Assembly (NCBI RefSeq): GCF_902497855.1
Contig: NZ_CABVHU010000016.1
Span: forward strand, 89,074 to 153,073
DNA from: Pseudomonas fluorescens
GTDB lineage: Bacteria > Pseudomonadota > Gammaproteobacteria > Pseudomonadales > Pseudomonadaceae
Length of the DNA: 64,000 nucleotides
Reading direction: 5' to 3'
The notes under the pieces were generated by a model. It saw nothing but the letters and a program-made list of their open reading frames with translations. It was not told where the DNA came from and did not search any database. This document shows positions 18,297 through 27,107 of the stretch, in pieces (the stretch's first letter is position 1; each line of letters begins with the position of its first letter). The position numbers and the translations under genes were made by a program.

Positions 18297-19859
18297 TCAA
18301 AGATGGATGACCGCCAGATCCAGCCGGCCGTATTCTCCCTCGCTGTGCTCGCCTCTGGGCGGAACATGGTGGGTTTTCATCACTTGGTCGCCTTGCAAGG
18401 TTTCCAGGTGAATGTCGAAGCCCCAGAGGCGATGCAGGTGCTTGAGGACTTCCTCCGTGGACTCGCCCAGCGGTTTTCGGTCGTGTTGCTGGTGGCGCAA
18501 GGTCAGGGAGCGGTCGCCTCGCCGGTCGATGCTGTAGATCTGCACGTTGGGTTCGCGATTGCCCAGGTTGTACTGCGCCGCCAGGGTTTCCCGGATGATG
18601 CGGTAACCTCCTTCGTCGTGAATCGCCGGGACCAGCAGGTCTTCTTTCTGGTCGTCATCGAGAATGCTGAACAGCTTCAGGTCGCGGATCACTTTGGGTG
18701 ACAGGTACTGCAGGATGAAGCTCTCGTCCTTGAAGCTGCTCATGGCGAACTTGATGCTCGACAGCCAGTCGGTGCCGGCAATTTCCGGGAACCAGCGGTA
18801 ATCCTCCTCGGTAGGGTTTTCACACATGCGCCGGATGTCGCGGTACATGGCAAAGCCCAGGGTGTAGGGGTTGATGCCGTTGTAATAGGGGCTATCGAAA
18901 CCGGGCTGATAGACCACGCTAGTGTGGGACGTTAGAAATTCCATCATGAAGCCGTCGGTCACCAGGCCTTCGTCGTACAGGTCGTTCATCAGGGTGTAAT
19001 GCCAGAACGTGGCCCACCCCTCGTTCATCACCTGAGTCTGGCGTTGTGGATAGAAATACTGGGCGATCTTGCGCACGATCCGCACGATTTCCCGTTGCCA
19101 GGGCTCGAGCAGCGGTGCGTGTTTTTCGATGAAATAGAGGATGTTTTCCTGAGGTTCGGCGGGGAAGCGTGCATTGTCCTTGTCGCTGTATTTGTCCGCG
19201 CCTTTGGGAATGGTCCGCCACAGGTCGTTGATCTGCTTCTGCAGATGTTCTTCCCGATCCTTTTGTCGGCGACGTTCTTCCTCGGCCGAAATCGGATAGG
19301 GGCGTTTGTAGCGGTCAACGCCGTAGTTCATCAGCGCATGGCAGGAATCGAGCAAGTCCTCCACTGCGTCGATGCCGTGGCGCTCTTCGCACTGCATGAT
19401 GTATTGCTTGGCGAACACCAGGTAGTCGATGATCGAGCTGGCATCGGTCCAGGTGCGGAAGAGGTAATTGCCCTTGAAGAAGCTGTTATGCCCATAGCAG
19501 GCATGGGCGACGACCAGTGCCTGCATGCAGATGGTGTTTTCTTCCATCAGATAGGCGATGCATGGGTCCGAGTTGATCACAATCTCGTAAGCCAGCCCCA
19601 TCTGGCCACGGCTGTAGGATTTCTCAGTGCTGAGGAAGTGTTTGCCGTAGGACCAATGGTGATAGCCCAGCGGCATGCCGACGGAGGCGTAGGCGTCCAT
19701 CATCTGCTCGGCGGTGATCACTTCGATCTGGTTGGGATACGTATCCAGGGCATAACGAGCCGCCAGGCGACTGATTTCCTTGTCGTAGGCCTGGATCAGC
19801 TCGAACGTCCATTCCGAACCGGTGGAAATGGGTTGGCGCTTCTGCTCTTTGGCGGTCAT
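18297..19859 (-). CDS. ycgB: SpoVR-family protein (YcgB)
   Basis: A 520-residue cytoplasmic protein whose activity is unknown. It is the third member of the conserved prkA-yeaH-ycgB set linked to stationary phase and stress. The family features NEGWATFWHYTLMN, NPYTLGFAMYRDIRRM, the N-terminal YPNQIEVITAEQMMDAYAS and HHWSYGKHF are all present. Its ATG overlaps the yeaH stop by four bases (ATGA), so the two are co-translated. There is a 63-base gap to cca downstream. Confidence 0.93.
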   Translation of the reverse strand: MTAKEQKRQPISTGSEWTFELIQAYDKEISRLAARYALDTYPNQIEVITAEQMMDAYASVGMPLGYHHWSYGKHFLSTEKSYSRGQMGLAYEIVINSDPCIAYLMEENTICMQALVVAHACYGHNSFFKGNYLFRTWTDASSIIDYLVFAKQYIMQCEERHGIDAVEDLLDSCHALMNYGVDRYKRPYPISAEEERRRQKDREEHLQKQINDLWRTIPKGADKYSDKDNARFPAEPQENILYFIEKHAPLLEPWQREIVRIVRKIAQYFYPQRQTQVMNEGWATFWHYTLMNDLYDEGLVTDGFMMEFLTSHTSVVYQPGFDSPYYNGINPYTLGFAMYRDIRRMCENPTEEDYRWFPEIAGTDWLSSIKFAMSSFKDESFILQYLSPKVIRDLKLFSILDDDQKEDLLVPAIHDEGGYRIIRETLAAQYNLGNREPNVQIYSIDRRGDRSLTLRHQQHDRKPLGESTEEVLKHLHRLWGFDIHLETLQGDQVMKTHHVPPRGEHSEGEYGRLDLAVIHL

Positions 19860-21127
19860 GTCACTAACCTGCGCTGGAAGAGTTCACGGAAGACCGGATA
19901 GATATCCCCGGCCGAGACCAGTTGTTGCTGGGCAAAAGTGTCAGAAAAGGCTTCGGCGATGCGTTCATATTCGAACCACAGGGCCTGGTGTTCGCGTGGG
20001 GTGATCTCAACGTAAGTGTAGTACTGCACGAACGGCATGATCTGGTTGATCAGGATGTCGCGGCAGATCGGAGAATCGTCGTTCCAGTTGTCACCGTCGG
20101 AGGCCTGGGCGGCATAGATGTTCCACTCGTTGCTCGGATAGCGCTCGGCCATGATCTCCTGCATCAGTTTCAAGGCGCTGGAGACGATGGTGCCGCCGGT
20201 TTCCCGGGAGTAGAAAAACTCCTCTTCATCCACTTCGCGGGCGCTGGTGTGGTGTCGGATGAACACAACGTCGATCTTGTCGTAGTTGCGCTTGAGAAAC
20301 AGGTACAGCAGGATAAAAAAGCGTTTGGCGATGTCCTTGGTGGCCTGGGTCATCGAGCCGGACACGTCCATCAGGCAGAACATCACGGCCTTGGAACTGG
20401 GGTTGGGTTGCTTGATGAGCAGGTTGTACTTGAGGTCGAATGTGTCGAGAAACGGTATGCGGTGAATACGCGCGCTGAGTTTTTCGATTTCTGCTTCGAT
20501 TTCCTGGATATCGCCGAAATTGTCCGGTTCTTCCTGCTTGAGTCGCAGAAGTTCTTCCTTGGCTTCACGCAGTTTTGCCCGGCTGCTGCCGGACAGGGCG
20601 ATTCGCCGGGCGTGGGCGGAACGCAGGGTGCGGATGATGTTGATCCGCGACGGGTTGCCTTCGTTGCTGATCCCGGCGCGCACGGTCTTGAAGGTATCGG
20701 TGCCGGTCAGGTTGCGTTTGACCAGGTTCGGCAGCTCGAGGTCCTCGAACATGAATTCGAGGAATTCCTCCTGGGTGATCTGGAAGACGAACTCGTCCAT
20801 CCCTTCGCCCGAATTGCCGGCCTTGCCGGGGCCTCTGCCGCCGCCACCTCCCGGTGGTCGGGCAATATGCTCGCCGCTGGTGAATTCCTTGTTGCCCGGG
20901 TGCACGACCGTTTGCTTGCCACCGCGGCCGTGATGAAGCACCGGCTCGTCGATGTCGCGACCGGGGATGCTGATTTGTTCGCCGTGTTCCATATCGGTAA
21001 TGGAGCGCCGGCTGACCGCCTCTTCGACAGCCTTCTTGATGTGATCACGGTAGCGCCGCAGAAACCGCTGGCGGTTCACCGTGCTCTTGTTCTTGCCATT
21101 GAGACGTCGGTCGATCACATAGCTCAT
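19856..21127 (-). CDS. yeaH: YeaH/YhbH family protein (DUF444, VWA-like)
   Basis: A 423-residue protein. The N-terminal half is charged and contains a Gly-rich stretch (GGGGGRGPGKAG, about 95-105). The C-terminal half is a von Willebrand A-like domain with an MIDAS-like DVSGSMT and later RHHTSAREVDEEEFF and ETGGTIVSSALKLM. It is thought to act with the kinase PrkA and with SpoVR under nutrient stress. Between PrkA (204 bases upstream) and ycgB (4-base overlap). Confidence 0.93.
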   Translation of the reverse strand: MSYVIDRRLNGKNKSTVNRQRFLRRYRDHIKKAVEEAVSRRSITDMEHGEQISIPGRDIDEPVLHHGRGGKQTVVHPGNKEFTSGEHIARPPGGGGGRGPGKAGNSGEGMDEFVFQITQEEFLEFMFEDLELPNLVKRNLTGTDTFKTVRAGISNEGNPSRINIIRTLRSAHARRIALSGSSRAKLREAKEELLRLKQEEPDNFGDIQEIEAEIEKLSARIHRIPFLDTFDLKYNLLIKQPNPSSKAVMFCLMDVSGSMTQATKDIAKRFFILLYLFLKRNYDKIDVVFIRHHTSAREVDEEEFFYSRETGGTIVSSALKLMQEIMAERYPSNEWNIYAAQASDGDNWNDDSPICRDILINQIMPFVQYYTYVEITPREHQALWFEYERIAEAFSDTFAQQQLVSAGDIYPVFRELFQRRLVT

Positions 21128-21331
21128 GACTGCTCCTTAGAAGCTGTCCTGAAAGGGGCGAGCGGTGATACAGCATCGAACCGAGAGCCGAGGGATGTTG
21201 AACGCTCCCCCAAGCGCTTTGGATGCTGCCTGAACTCGCTACCGACTTTCGAACACCTTCCAGAGGCCTGTGTAACAGAAAAAGCGCTCACAGGTCTCTG
21301 GCTGACGACAACCGGTCTGACCGGCAGCGGG

Positions 21332-23254
21332 TTATTGTGATTTTCTGACCCGCAGGTACCACTCGGACAGCAGTCGCACCTGTTTGTCGGTGTAGCCCCG
21401 CTCGACCATCCGTGTGACGAAGTCGTTGTGCTTCTGCTGATCCTCTTTACTGGCCTTGGCGTTGAAACTGATGACTGGCAGGAGGTCCTCGGTATTGGAG
21501 AACATTTTCTTCTCGATGACCACCCGCAGTTTTTCGTAGCTGAGCCAGGTCGGATTCTTGCCATTGTTGTTGGCCCGGGCGCGCAGTACGAAGTTGACGA
21601 TTTCGTTGCGGAAATCCTTCGGATTGCTGATGCCGGCCGGTTTTTCGATTTTTTCCAGTTCTTCGTTCAGCGCGACGCGGTTGAGGATTTCGCCGGTTTC
21701 CGGGTCGCGGTATTCCTGGTCCTGGATCCAGAAGTCGGCGTACAGCACGTAGCGATCGAAGATGTTCTGGCCGTACTCGCTGTAAGACTCGAGATAGGCT
21801 GTCTGGATCTCCTTGCCGATGAATTCGATGTAGCGCGGTGCCAGATACTCCTTGAGGAAGCGCAGGTAGCGTTCGCGGGTTTCGGCCTGGAACTGTTCCT
21901 GTTCGATCTGTTGTTCCAGTACGTAGAGCAGGTGTACCGGGTTGGCGGCAATTTCGTGCGGATCGAAGTTGAACACCTTCGACAGGATCTTGAAGGCGAA
22001 GCGGGTCGACAGCCCGTTCATGCCTTCGTCGACGCCGGCGTTGTCGCGGTATTCCTGAATCGATTTAGCCTTTGGATCGGTGTCCTTGAGGTTCTCGCCG
22101 TCATACACCCGCATCTTGGAGTAGATGTTGGAGTTTTCCGGCTCCTTGAGGCGCGAGAGCACGGTGAACTGGGCGAGCATCTTCAGGGTGTCGGGCGCGC
22201 AGTGAGCCTTGGCCAACGAACTGTTGAACAGGAGCTTGTCGTAGATCTTCACTTCGTCGCTGACCCGCAGGCAATACGGCACTTTGACGATGTAGATCCG
22301 GTCGATGAAGGCTTCGTTGTTCTTGTTGTTGCGGAAGGTATGCCATTCCGATTCGTTGGAGTGGGCCAGCAGGATACCGGTGAACGGAATCGCGCCGAGA
22401 CCTTCGGTACTGTTGTAGTTGCCTTCCTGGGTGGCGGTCAGCAATGGGTGCAGCACCTTGATTGGCGCCTTGAACATTTCGACGAATTCCATCAGGCCCT
22501 GGTTGGCCCGGCACAATGCGCCCGAGTAGCTGTAGGCGTCGGCATCGTTCTGCGGGAATTCTTCCAGCTTGCGGATATCGACCTTGCCTACCAGCGCAGA
22601 AATGTCCTGGTTGTTCTCGTCGCCCGGTTCGGTTTTGGCCACCGCGATCTGGTTCAGGATCGACGGATAGAGTTTCACCACGCGGAACTGGCTGATGTCC
22701 CCGCCGAATTCGGCCAGGCGCTTGGTGGCCCATGGCGACATGATGGTGTTGAGGTAGCGCCGCGGAATGCCGAAGTCTTCCTCGAGGATCGCGCCATCTT
22801 CAGTGGCGTTGAACAGACCCAGGGGCGATTCGAATACCGGCGAGCCCTTGATCGCGTAGAAGGGCACTTTCTCGATCAGCTGTTTCAGCTTCTCGGCCAG
22901 GGACGATTTACCACCGCCGACGGGACCGAGCAGGTAGAGGATCTGTTTCTTTTCTTCCAGGCCCTGGGCGGCATGGCGGAAATACGACACGATCTGGTCG
23001 ATGCATTCTTCCATCCCGTGGAAGTCTTCAAAGGCCGGATAGCGGCGGATCACCTTGTTGGAAAAGATTCGCGACAGTCTCGAGTTGGTCGAGGTGTCGA
23101 GCAGTTCCGGTTCACCGATGGCCAGCAACAGACGCTCGGCTGCGGAAACGTAGGCACTGCGGTCCTGTTTGCACAGTTCAAGATACTCTTGCAGCGAGAG
23201 TTCTTCCTGGCGTGTGGACTCGAAGCGTTGTTGGAAGTGGCTAAAGATACTCAT
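21332..23254 (-). CDS. prkA: Serine protein kinase / AAA+ protein PrkA
   Basis: A 640-residue protein with an N-terminal AAA+ ATPase module and a C-terminal kinase-like domain. Walker A is LGPVGGGKSSLAEKL (about residue 105), and the PrkA-specific segments HGMEECIDQIVSYFRHAAQGLEEK-like and HPLLTATQEGNYN are visible. It acts in stress and nutrient-limitation responses with yeaH and ycgB downstream. The start is ATG 23254 (MSIFSHFQQRFE), with GAGGTGA five to eleven bases upstream; 34 further in-frame upstream codons have no ribosome site. Confidence 0.94.
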   Translation of the reverse strand: MSIFSHFQQRFESTRQEELSLQEYLELCKQDRSAYVSAAERLLLAIGEPELLDTSTNSRLSRIFSNKVIRRYPAFEDFHGMEECIDQIVSYFRHAAQGLEEKKQILYLLGPVGGGKSSLAEKLKQLIEKVPFYAIKGSPVFESPLGLFNATEDGAILEEDFGIPRRYLNTIMSPWATKRLAEFGGDISQFRVVKLYPSILNQIAVAKTEPGDENNQDISALVGKVDIRKLEEFPQNDADAYSYSGALCRANQGLMEFVEMFKAPIKVLHPLLTATQEGNYNSTEGLGAIPFTGILLAHSNESEWHTFRNNKNNEAFIDRIYIVKVPYCLRVSDEVKIYDKLLFNSSLAKAHCAPDTLKMLAQFTVLSRLKEPENSNIYSKMRVYDGENLKDTDPKAKSIQEYRDNAGVDEGMNGLSTRFAFKILSKVFNFDPHEIAANPVHLLYVLEQQIEQEQFQAETRERYLRFLKEYLAPRYIEFIGKEIQTAYLESYSEYGQNIFDRYVLYADFWIQDQEYRDPETGEILNRVALNEELEKIEKPAGISNPKDFRNEIVNFVLRARANNNGKNPTWLSYEKLRVVIEKKMFSNTEDLLPVISFNAKASKEDQQKHNDFVTRMVERGYTDKQVRLLSEWYLRVRKSQ

Positions 23255-23551
23255 GACGTCACCTCGCTCGATACGTGGAGCCGACGCCGGATCAGTCAGT
23301 CGATGCTGGCAGCAACCGGATATGCAGTTGCTGTTTACCCCCCAGAACCCTCTCAAGGCTTAGTGCCCCGAAAGCTACTCCCGATGACCCGCGCGCCGGT
23401 GTACCGGCTCTCCCCTGTTTTGGATGGCCTGCGCTTAAGGATAGTTGCTTATTCGGGAGGTAAAGGCGAGATACGTAATTAGTTGTGGCAGACCGTTCGT
23501 CTGCCACCGCGCTAAGCCGCGGGGGCCGGGGCCTTGCGCATTACAAAAAAA

Positions 23552-23881
23552 TTATTCGCCGGTGCCTTGCGCTGTTTCCGCAGGATAAACCGTACGCCAC
23601 AATTCGAATCCGCCATCCATGCTGTAGACGTCGGAAAAGCCCTGGCTGATCAGGTAGGCGGCGGCGCCCTGGCTGGAATTACCGTGATAGCAGACCACAA
23701 CGGTCGGTGCGTCCAGGTCGGCGCCTTGAATGAAGGCATGCAGCGAATGGTTGTCCAAGTGCTTCGAGCCGCTGATGTGCAGGGCGGCAAAGGTCGCCGG
23801 GTCGCGAACGTCGACCACCACTGCGCCTTGTTCGCGCAGGGCTTGGGCCTGCTCCGGGGGGATACGTTTGAATTCGCTCAT
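23552..23881 (-). CDS. glpE: Thiosulfate sulfurtransferase GlpE (single rhodanese domain)
   Basis: A 109-residue cytoplasmic rhodanese. The catalytic Cys64 lies in VVVCYHGNSSQG, the active-site loop of the GlpE type, after VVVDVRDPATFAALHI. It transfers sulfane sulfur from thiosulfate to cyanide or thioredoxin. It is 33 bases downstream of apaH on the same strand, so it may be the tail of the lptD-to-apaH transcript. The 297 bases upstream of it toward prkA carry no gene. Confidence 0.9.
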   Translation of the reverse strand: MSEFKRIPPEQAQALREQGAVVVDVRDPATFAALHISGSKHLDNHSLHAFIQGADLDAPTVVVCYHGNSSQGAAAYLISQGFSDVYSMDGGFELWRTVYPAETAQGTGE

Positions 23882-23914
23882 GGCGGGCTCCTGTGGCTCG
23901 GCTGAAAGCGCAGT

Positions 23915-24799
23915 CTAGCGCGGGGCGCTGGCTGACGATGGTTCGGAAATTCGTGGGGCGACTGGCGGCACGGCGGCATGACCCTGCGCGTCGCATTTGC
24001 AGGCAATGCGTTCGCCACTGTCGACATTCATCAGGGTCAAGGCTCCGCCCCAGACACAGCCGGTGTCGAGGGCCGAGATCCCCGGCTCGCTGCATTGGCC
24101 TTCGAGCGCTGCCCAGTGGCCGAAAATGATCCTCAGGCCCTTGGTCTTGCGTTCCTTGTGCTGGAACCAGGGTTTGTGCCCTGCCGGCGCAGTATCGAGA
24201 CCTTCCTTGCTCTTGAGGTCAAGCTTGCCCTCGGCGGTGCAAAAGCGCATCCGGGTGAAATAGTTGGTGATCACTCGCAGGCGGGCTATGCCCTTGAGGT
24301 CGTTGTCCCATTTCGCCGGATCGTTGCCGTACATGCCATCGAGGTAGGCTGGAAACAGGTTGTCGTCGCGCAGGGCGGTCTCGACCTCGGCCGCGCACTT
24401 CAGGGCCTTGCGCAGTGACCATTGCGGCGGGACGCCGGCGTGCACCAGCGCGACATTTCGTTGTTCGTCGTAATGCATGATTTTTTGCTGGCGCAGCCAG
24501 TCCAGCAGCTCGGCGCAATCAGGTGCTTCGATGATCTCGCGCAGGGTGTCGGCTTTCTTCAGGCGCTCGATGTTCTGCCCGGCGGCCAGCAGGTGCAGGT
24601 CGTGGTTGCCGAGCACGCACACAAGCGATTCGCGGATGCCATAGAGAAAACGCAGCGTCTCGAGCGATTGAGGGCCGCGGTTGACCAGGTCGCCCACCAG
24701 CCACAGGCGATCCTTCGTTGGGTCGAAGCCAACCTGCTTGAGCAGGCATTGCAGGGCTGCAAGGCAGCCTTGCAGATCGCCGACGGCATACGTCGCCAT
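23915..24799 (-). CDS. apaH: Bis(5'-nucleosyl)-tetraphosphatase, symmetrical (diadenosine tetraphosphatase)
   Basis: A 294-residue metallophosphatase that hydrolyses Ap4A to two ADP. The three metal motifs are GDLQG (residues 7-11), GDLVNRGP and GNHDLHLLA. The C-terminal tail is longer and Pro/Ala/Ser-rich compared with E. coli (about 280 residues). Its ATG shares one base with the apaG stop, the usual tight coupling of apaGH. Confidence 0.96.
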   Translation of the reverse strand: MATYAVGDLQGCLAALQCLLKQVGFDPTKDRLWLVGDLVNRGPQSLETLRFLYGIRESLVCVLGNHDLHLLAAGQNIERLKKADTLREIIEAPDCAELLDWLRQQKIMHYDEQRNVALVHAGVPPQWSLRKALKCAAEVETALRDDNLFPAYLDGMYGNDPAKWDNDLKGIARLRVITNYFTRMRFCTAEGKLDLKSKEGLDTAPAGHKPWFQHKERKTKGLRIIFGHWAALEGQCSEPGISALDTGCVWGGALTLMNVDSGERIACKCDAQGHAAVPPVAPRISEPSSASAPR

Positions 24800-25179
24800 C
24801 AGTGCAGGGCTCCGGGCACCGCCAGGCGGAATGGAGCGATGATGGCGTCGAAGTGTTTGCCGTCTGCGGCGACCATCTCATAAGTGCCTTGCATCGTACC
24901 GACCTTGGAGGTCATGACGGTGCCGCTACTGTAGGTATGGCTTTCGCCCGCTTGGATCAACGGCTGCTGGCCAACCACGCCTGCTCCGCGAACCTCTTCG
25001 ACATGTCCGTCGCCATCGGTGATCACCCAGTGGCGCGACAGCAGCTTGGCCGGTAACTCGCCATTGTTCTGCACGGTAATGGTGTAGGCGAAGGCAAAAC
25101 GGTTGTGCTCGGGTTGCGATTGTTCTGCCAGATAGCGAGTGACGACGCTGACGTCGACCTGATAACGAGGATCGGACAT
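24799..25179 (-). CDS. apaG: ApaG protein (Co2+/Mg2+ efflux-associated)
   Basis: A 126-residue protein with the FnIII-like fold. Motifs are FAYTITVQNNG, LLSRHWVITDGDGHVEEVRGAGVVGQQP and the C-terminal MQGTYEMV. The molecular role is uncertain; mutants of homologues affect Co2+ resistance and Ap4A levels. Directly upstream of apaH with a one-base overlap and downstream of rsmA by 123 bases. Confidence 0.95.
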   Translation of the reverse strand: MSDPRYQVDVSVVTRYLAEQSQPEHNRFAFAYTITVQNNGELPAKLLSRHWVITDGDGHVEEVRGAGVVGQQPLIQAGESHTYSSGTVMTSKVGTMQGTYEMVAADGKHFDAIIAPFRLAVPGALH

Positions 25180-25302
25180 GCAAGAGGCCTTAAAAACGAA
25201 GCGGGACGCGGGGCGTAGCTGATGGAACTCAGTCTAGGCCAAGTATCGGATAGTAAACCAGACATGAAGGCTGGTGTCCTACCCGATAATGCTTATCGCT
25301 TG

Positions 25303-26121
25303 TCAGTCGGCGCTGGGAGTGGCTAGGACTTGTTCGCTCAGCTTGTCGGCCAGGCGCACGAAGGCGGCCAGGTCGAGCTGCTCGGGGCGCAGGCTGCCAT
25401 CGACGCCGGCGGCTTCGATCTCGGCATTGCTCAGCAGCAGCTTGAGGGTGTTGCGCAGGGTCTTGCGTCGTTGATTGAAGGCTTCACGCACGACGCGTTC
25501 CAGCAGCTTGTGATCCTTGGCCGGGTGCGGCAGCACCGCGTGGGGCACCAGGCGCACGATGGCCGAGTCGACTTTCGGTGGCGGGTTGAATGCCCCCGGG
25601 CCCACGTTGAACAGATGCTCGACCCGGCAGTGGTACTGAACCATGATCGACAGCCGACCCCAATCACCGCCACCAGGACCTGCGGCCATGCGCTCGACCA
25701 CTTCCTTTTGCAGCATGAAGTGCATGTCGCGGATCAGGCTGGCGTTATGCAGCAGGTGAAAAATCAGCGGCGTAGAGATGTTGTACGGCAGGTTGCCGAC
25801 GACTCGCAGGCTGTTCGGTACGGCGCCAAGGCTGTTGAAGTCGAACTTCAGTGCGTCGCCCTGGTGCAGGTTGAAGTTGCTCTTGCCGGCAAATTGCTGG
25901 TTAAGGATCGGGATCAGATCCTTGTCCAGTTCCACCACGTCGAGCTGGGCACCACTGCTGAGCAGGCCTTGAGTCAGCGCACCCTGGCCCGGGCCGATTT
26001 CCAGCAGGCGGTCTTCGGGTTTGGCGTGGATGGAGCGCAGGATGCGGTCGATAACGCCAGCATCATGCAGGAAGTTCTGGCCGAAACGCTTGCGCGCCCG
26101 GTGTTGGTAATGCTCGGTCAT
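25303..26121 (-). CDS. rsmA: 16S rRNA dimethyladenosine transferase (A1518/A1519)
   Basis: A 272-residue SAM-dependent methyltransferase (KsgA) that dimethylates two adenines in helix 45 late in 30S assembly. RKRFGQNFLHD is the N-terminal signature, GPGQGALTQGLL binds SAM and NLPYNIS is the catalytic NLPY motif. The ATG overlaps the pdxA stop by four bases, in the lptD-surA-pdxA-rsmA-apaGH order typical of the class. Confidence 0.97.
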   Translation of the reverse strand: MTEHYQHRARKRFGQNFLHDAGVIDRILRSIHAKPEDRLLEIGPGQGALTQGLLSSGAQLDVVELDKDLIPILNQQFAGKSNFNLHQGDALKFDFNSLGAVPNSLRVVGNLPYNISTPLIFHLLHNASLIRDMHFMLQKEVVERMAAGPGGGDWGRLSIMVQYHCRVEHLFNVGPGAFNPPPKVDSAIVRLVPHAVLPHPAKDHKLLERVVREAFNQRRKTLRNTLKLLLSNAEIEAAGVDGSLRPEQLDLAAFVRLADKLSEQVLATPSAD

Positions 26122-27107
26122 AAACGGGTCTCGGCCATCTGGTAGGCGGTTTCCAGGGCGACTTGCAGGCTGCCGGTGTCAATCTTGCCGCTGCCGGCCA
26201 GATCCAGGGCGGTGCCGTGGTCGACCGAGGTGCGGATGATCGGCAGGCCGAGGGTCACGTTGACTGCCGCGCCGAAACCTTTGTATTTCAGCACGGGCAG
26301 GCCCTGGTCGTGGTACATCGCCAGCACCGCATCGCAGTGCTCCAGATATTTGGGGGTAAACAGAGTGTCGGCGGGCAGGGGGCCACGAAGGTCCATGCCC
26401 TCGCCGCGCAGGCGCTCTAATGTAGGTTCGATGATGTCGATTTCTTCATGGCCCAGGTGTCCGCCTTCACCGGCATGGGGGTTGAGCCCGCAGACCAGGA
26501 TGCGTGGCCGGGCGATGCCGAATTTTTCTTGCAGATCGGCATGCAGGATTCGCGTGACCCGCTCCAGGCGCTCCGGCGTGATTGCGTCGGCAATCTCGCG
26601 CAGGGGCAGGTGAGTGGTGACCAGCGCTACCCGCAATCCGCGAGTGGCGAGCATCATCACCACTTGCGCGGTATGGGTCAGGTCGGCGAGAAACTCCGTG
26701 TGCCCGGAAAATGCGATGCCGGATTCGTTGATCACGCCCTTGTGTACAGGGGCGGTGATCATGCCGGCAAAGTGCCCATCCAGGCAGCCCTGGCCGGCGC
26801 GGGTGAGGGTTTCCAGGACGAACGCCGCATTGGCCTTGTCCAGTTGCCCGGCAGTGACCCTGGCGTTGAGCGGGGTATCCCAGACGTACAGGCTATTGGC
26901 CGGCGCAGGTACGTCCGGCCAACTGTCCGGCGCAACCGGCAGCAGATCGACCACCACGCCCAGCTGCGCGGCCCGCTCAAGGAGCAGATCGCGGCTGGTG
27001 ATGGCAATCAGGGGATGAGGCTGGGCGTGCGCCGCGAGCAGCAGGCACAGGTCAGGACCTATGCCGGCCGGTTCGCCGGGTGTCAGCGCGAAACGTTTGG
27101 GTTTCAC
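26118..27107 (-). CDS. pdxA: 4-hydroxythreonine-4-phosphate dehydrogenase
   Basis: A 329-residue NAD-dependent enzyme of pyridoxal phosphate synthesis. Motifs are TPGEPAGIGPDL at the N terminus, the metal-binding HTEFLADLT region, GLNPHAGEGGHLG and the C-terminal MYHDQGLPVLKYKGF and SVDHGTALDLAG. Full length. It overlaps surA upstream and rsmA downstream by four bases each (ATGA), so the three are co-translated. Confidence 0.96.
   Translation of the reverse strand: MKPKRFALTPGEPAGIGPDLCLLLAAHAQPHPLIAITSRDLLLERAAQLGVVVDLLPVAPDSWPDVPAPANSLYVWDTPLNARVTAGQLDKANAAFVLETLTRAGQGCLDGHFAGMITAPVHKGVINESGIAFSGHTEFLADLTHTAQVVMMLATRGLRVALVTTHLPLREIADAITPERLERVTRILHADLQEKFGIARPRILVCGLNPHAGEGGHLGHEEIDIIEPTLERLRGEGMDLRGPLPADTLFTPKYLEHCDAVLAMYHDQGLPVLKYKGFGAAVNVTLGLPIIRTSVDHGTALDLAGSGKIDTGSLQVALETAYQMAETRL

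Noticed and set aside
21428..23482. 684-codon plus-strand frame
   Set aside because: Antisense shadow of prkA.
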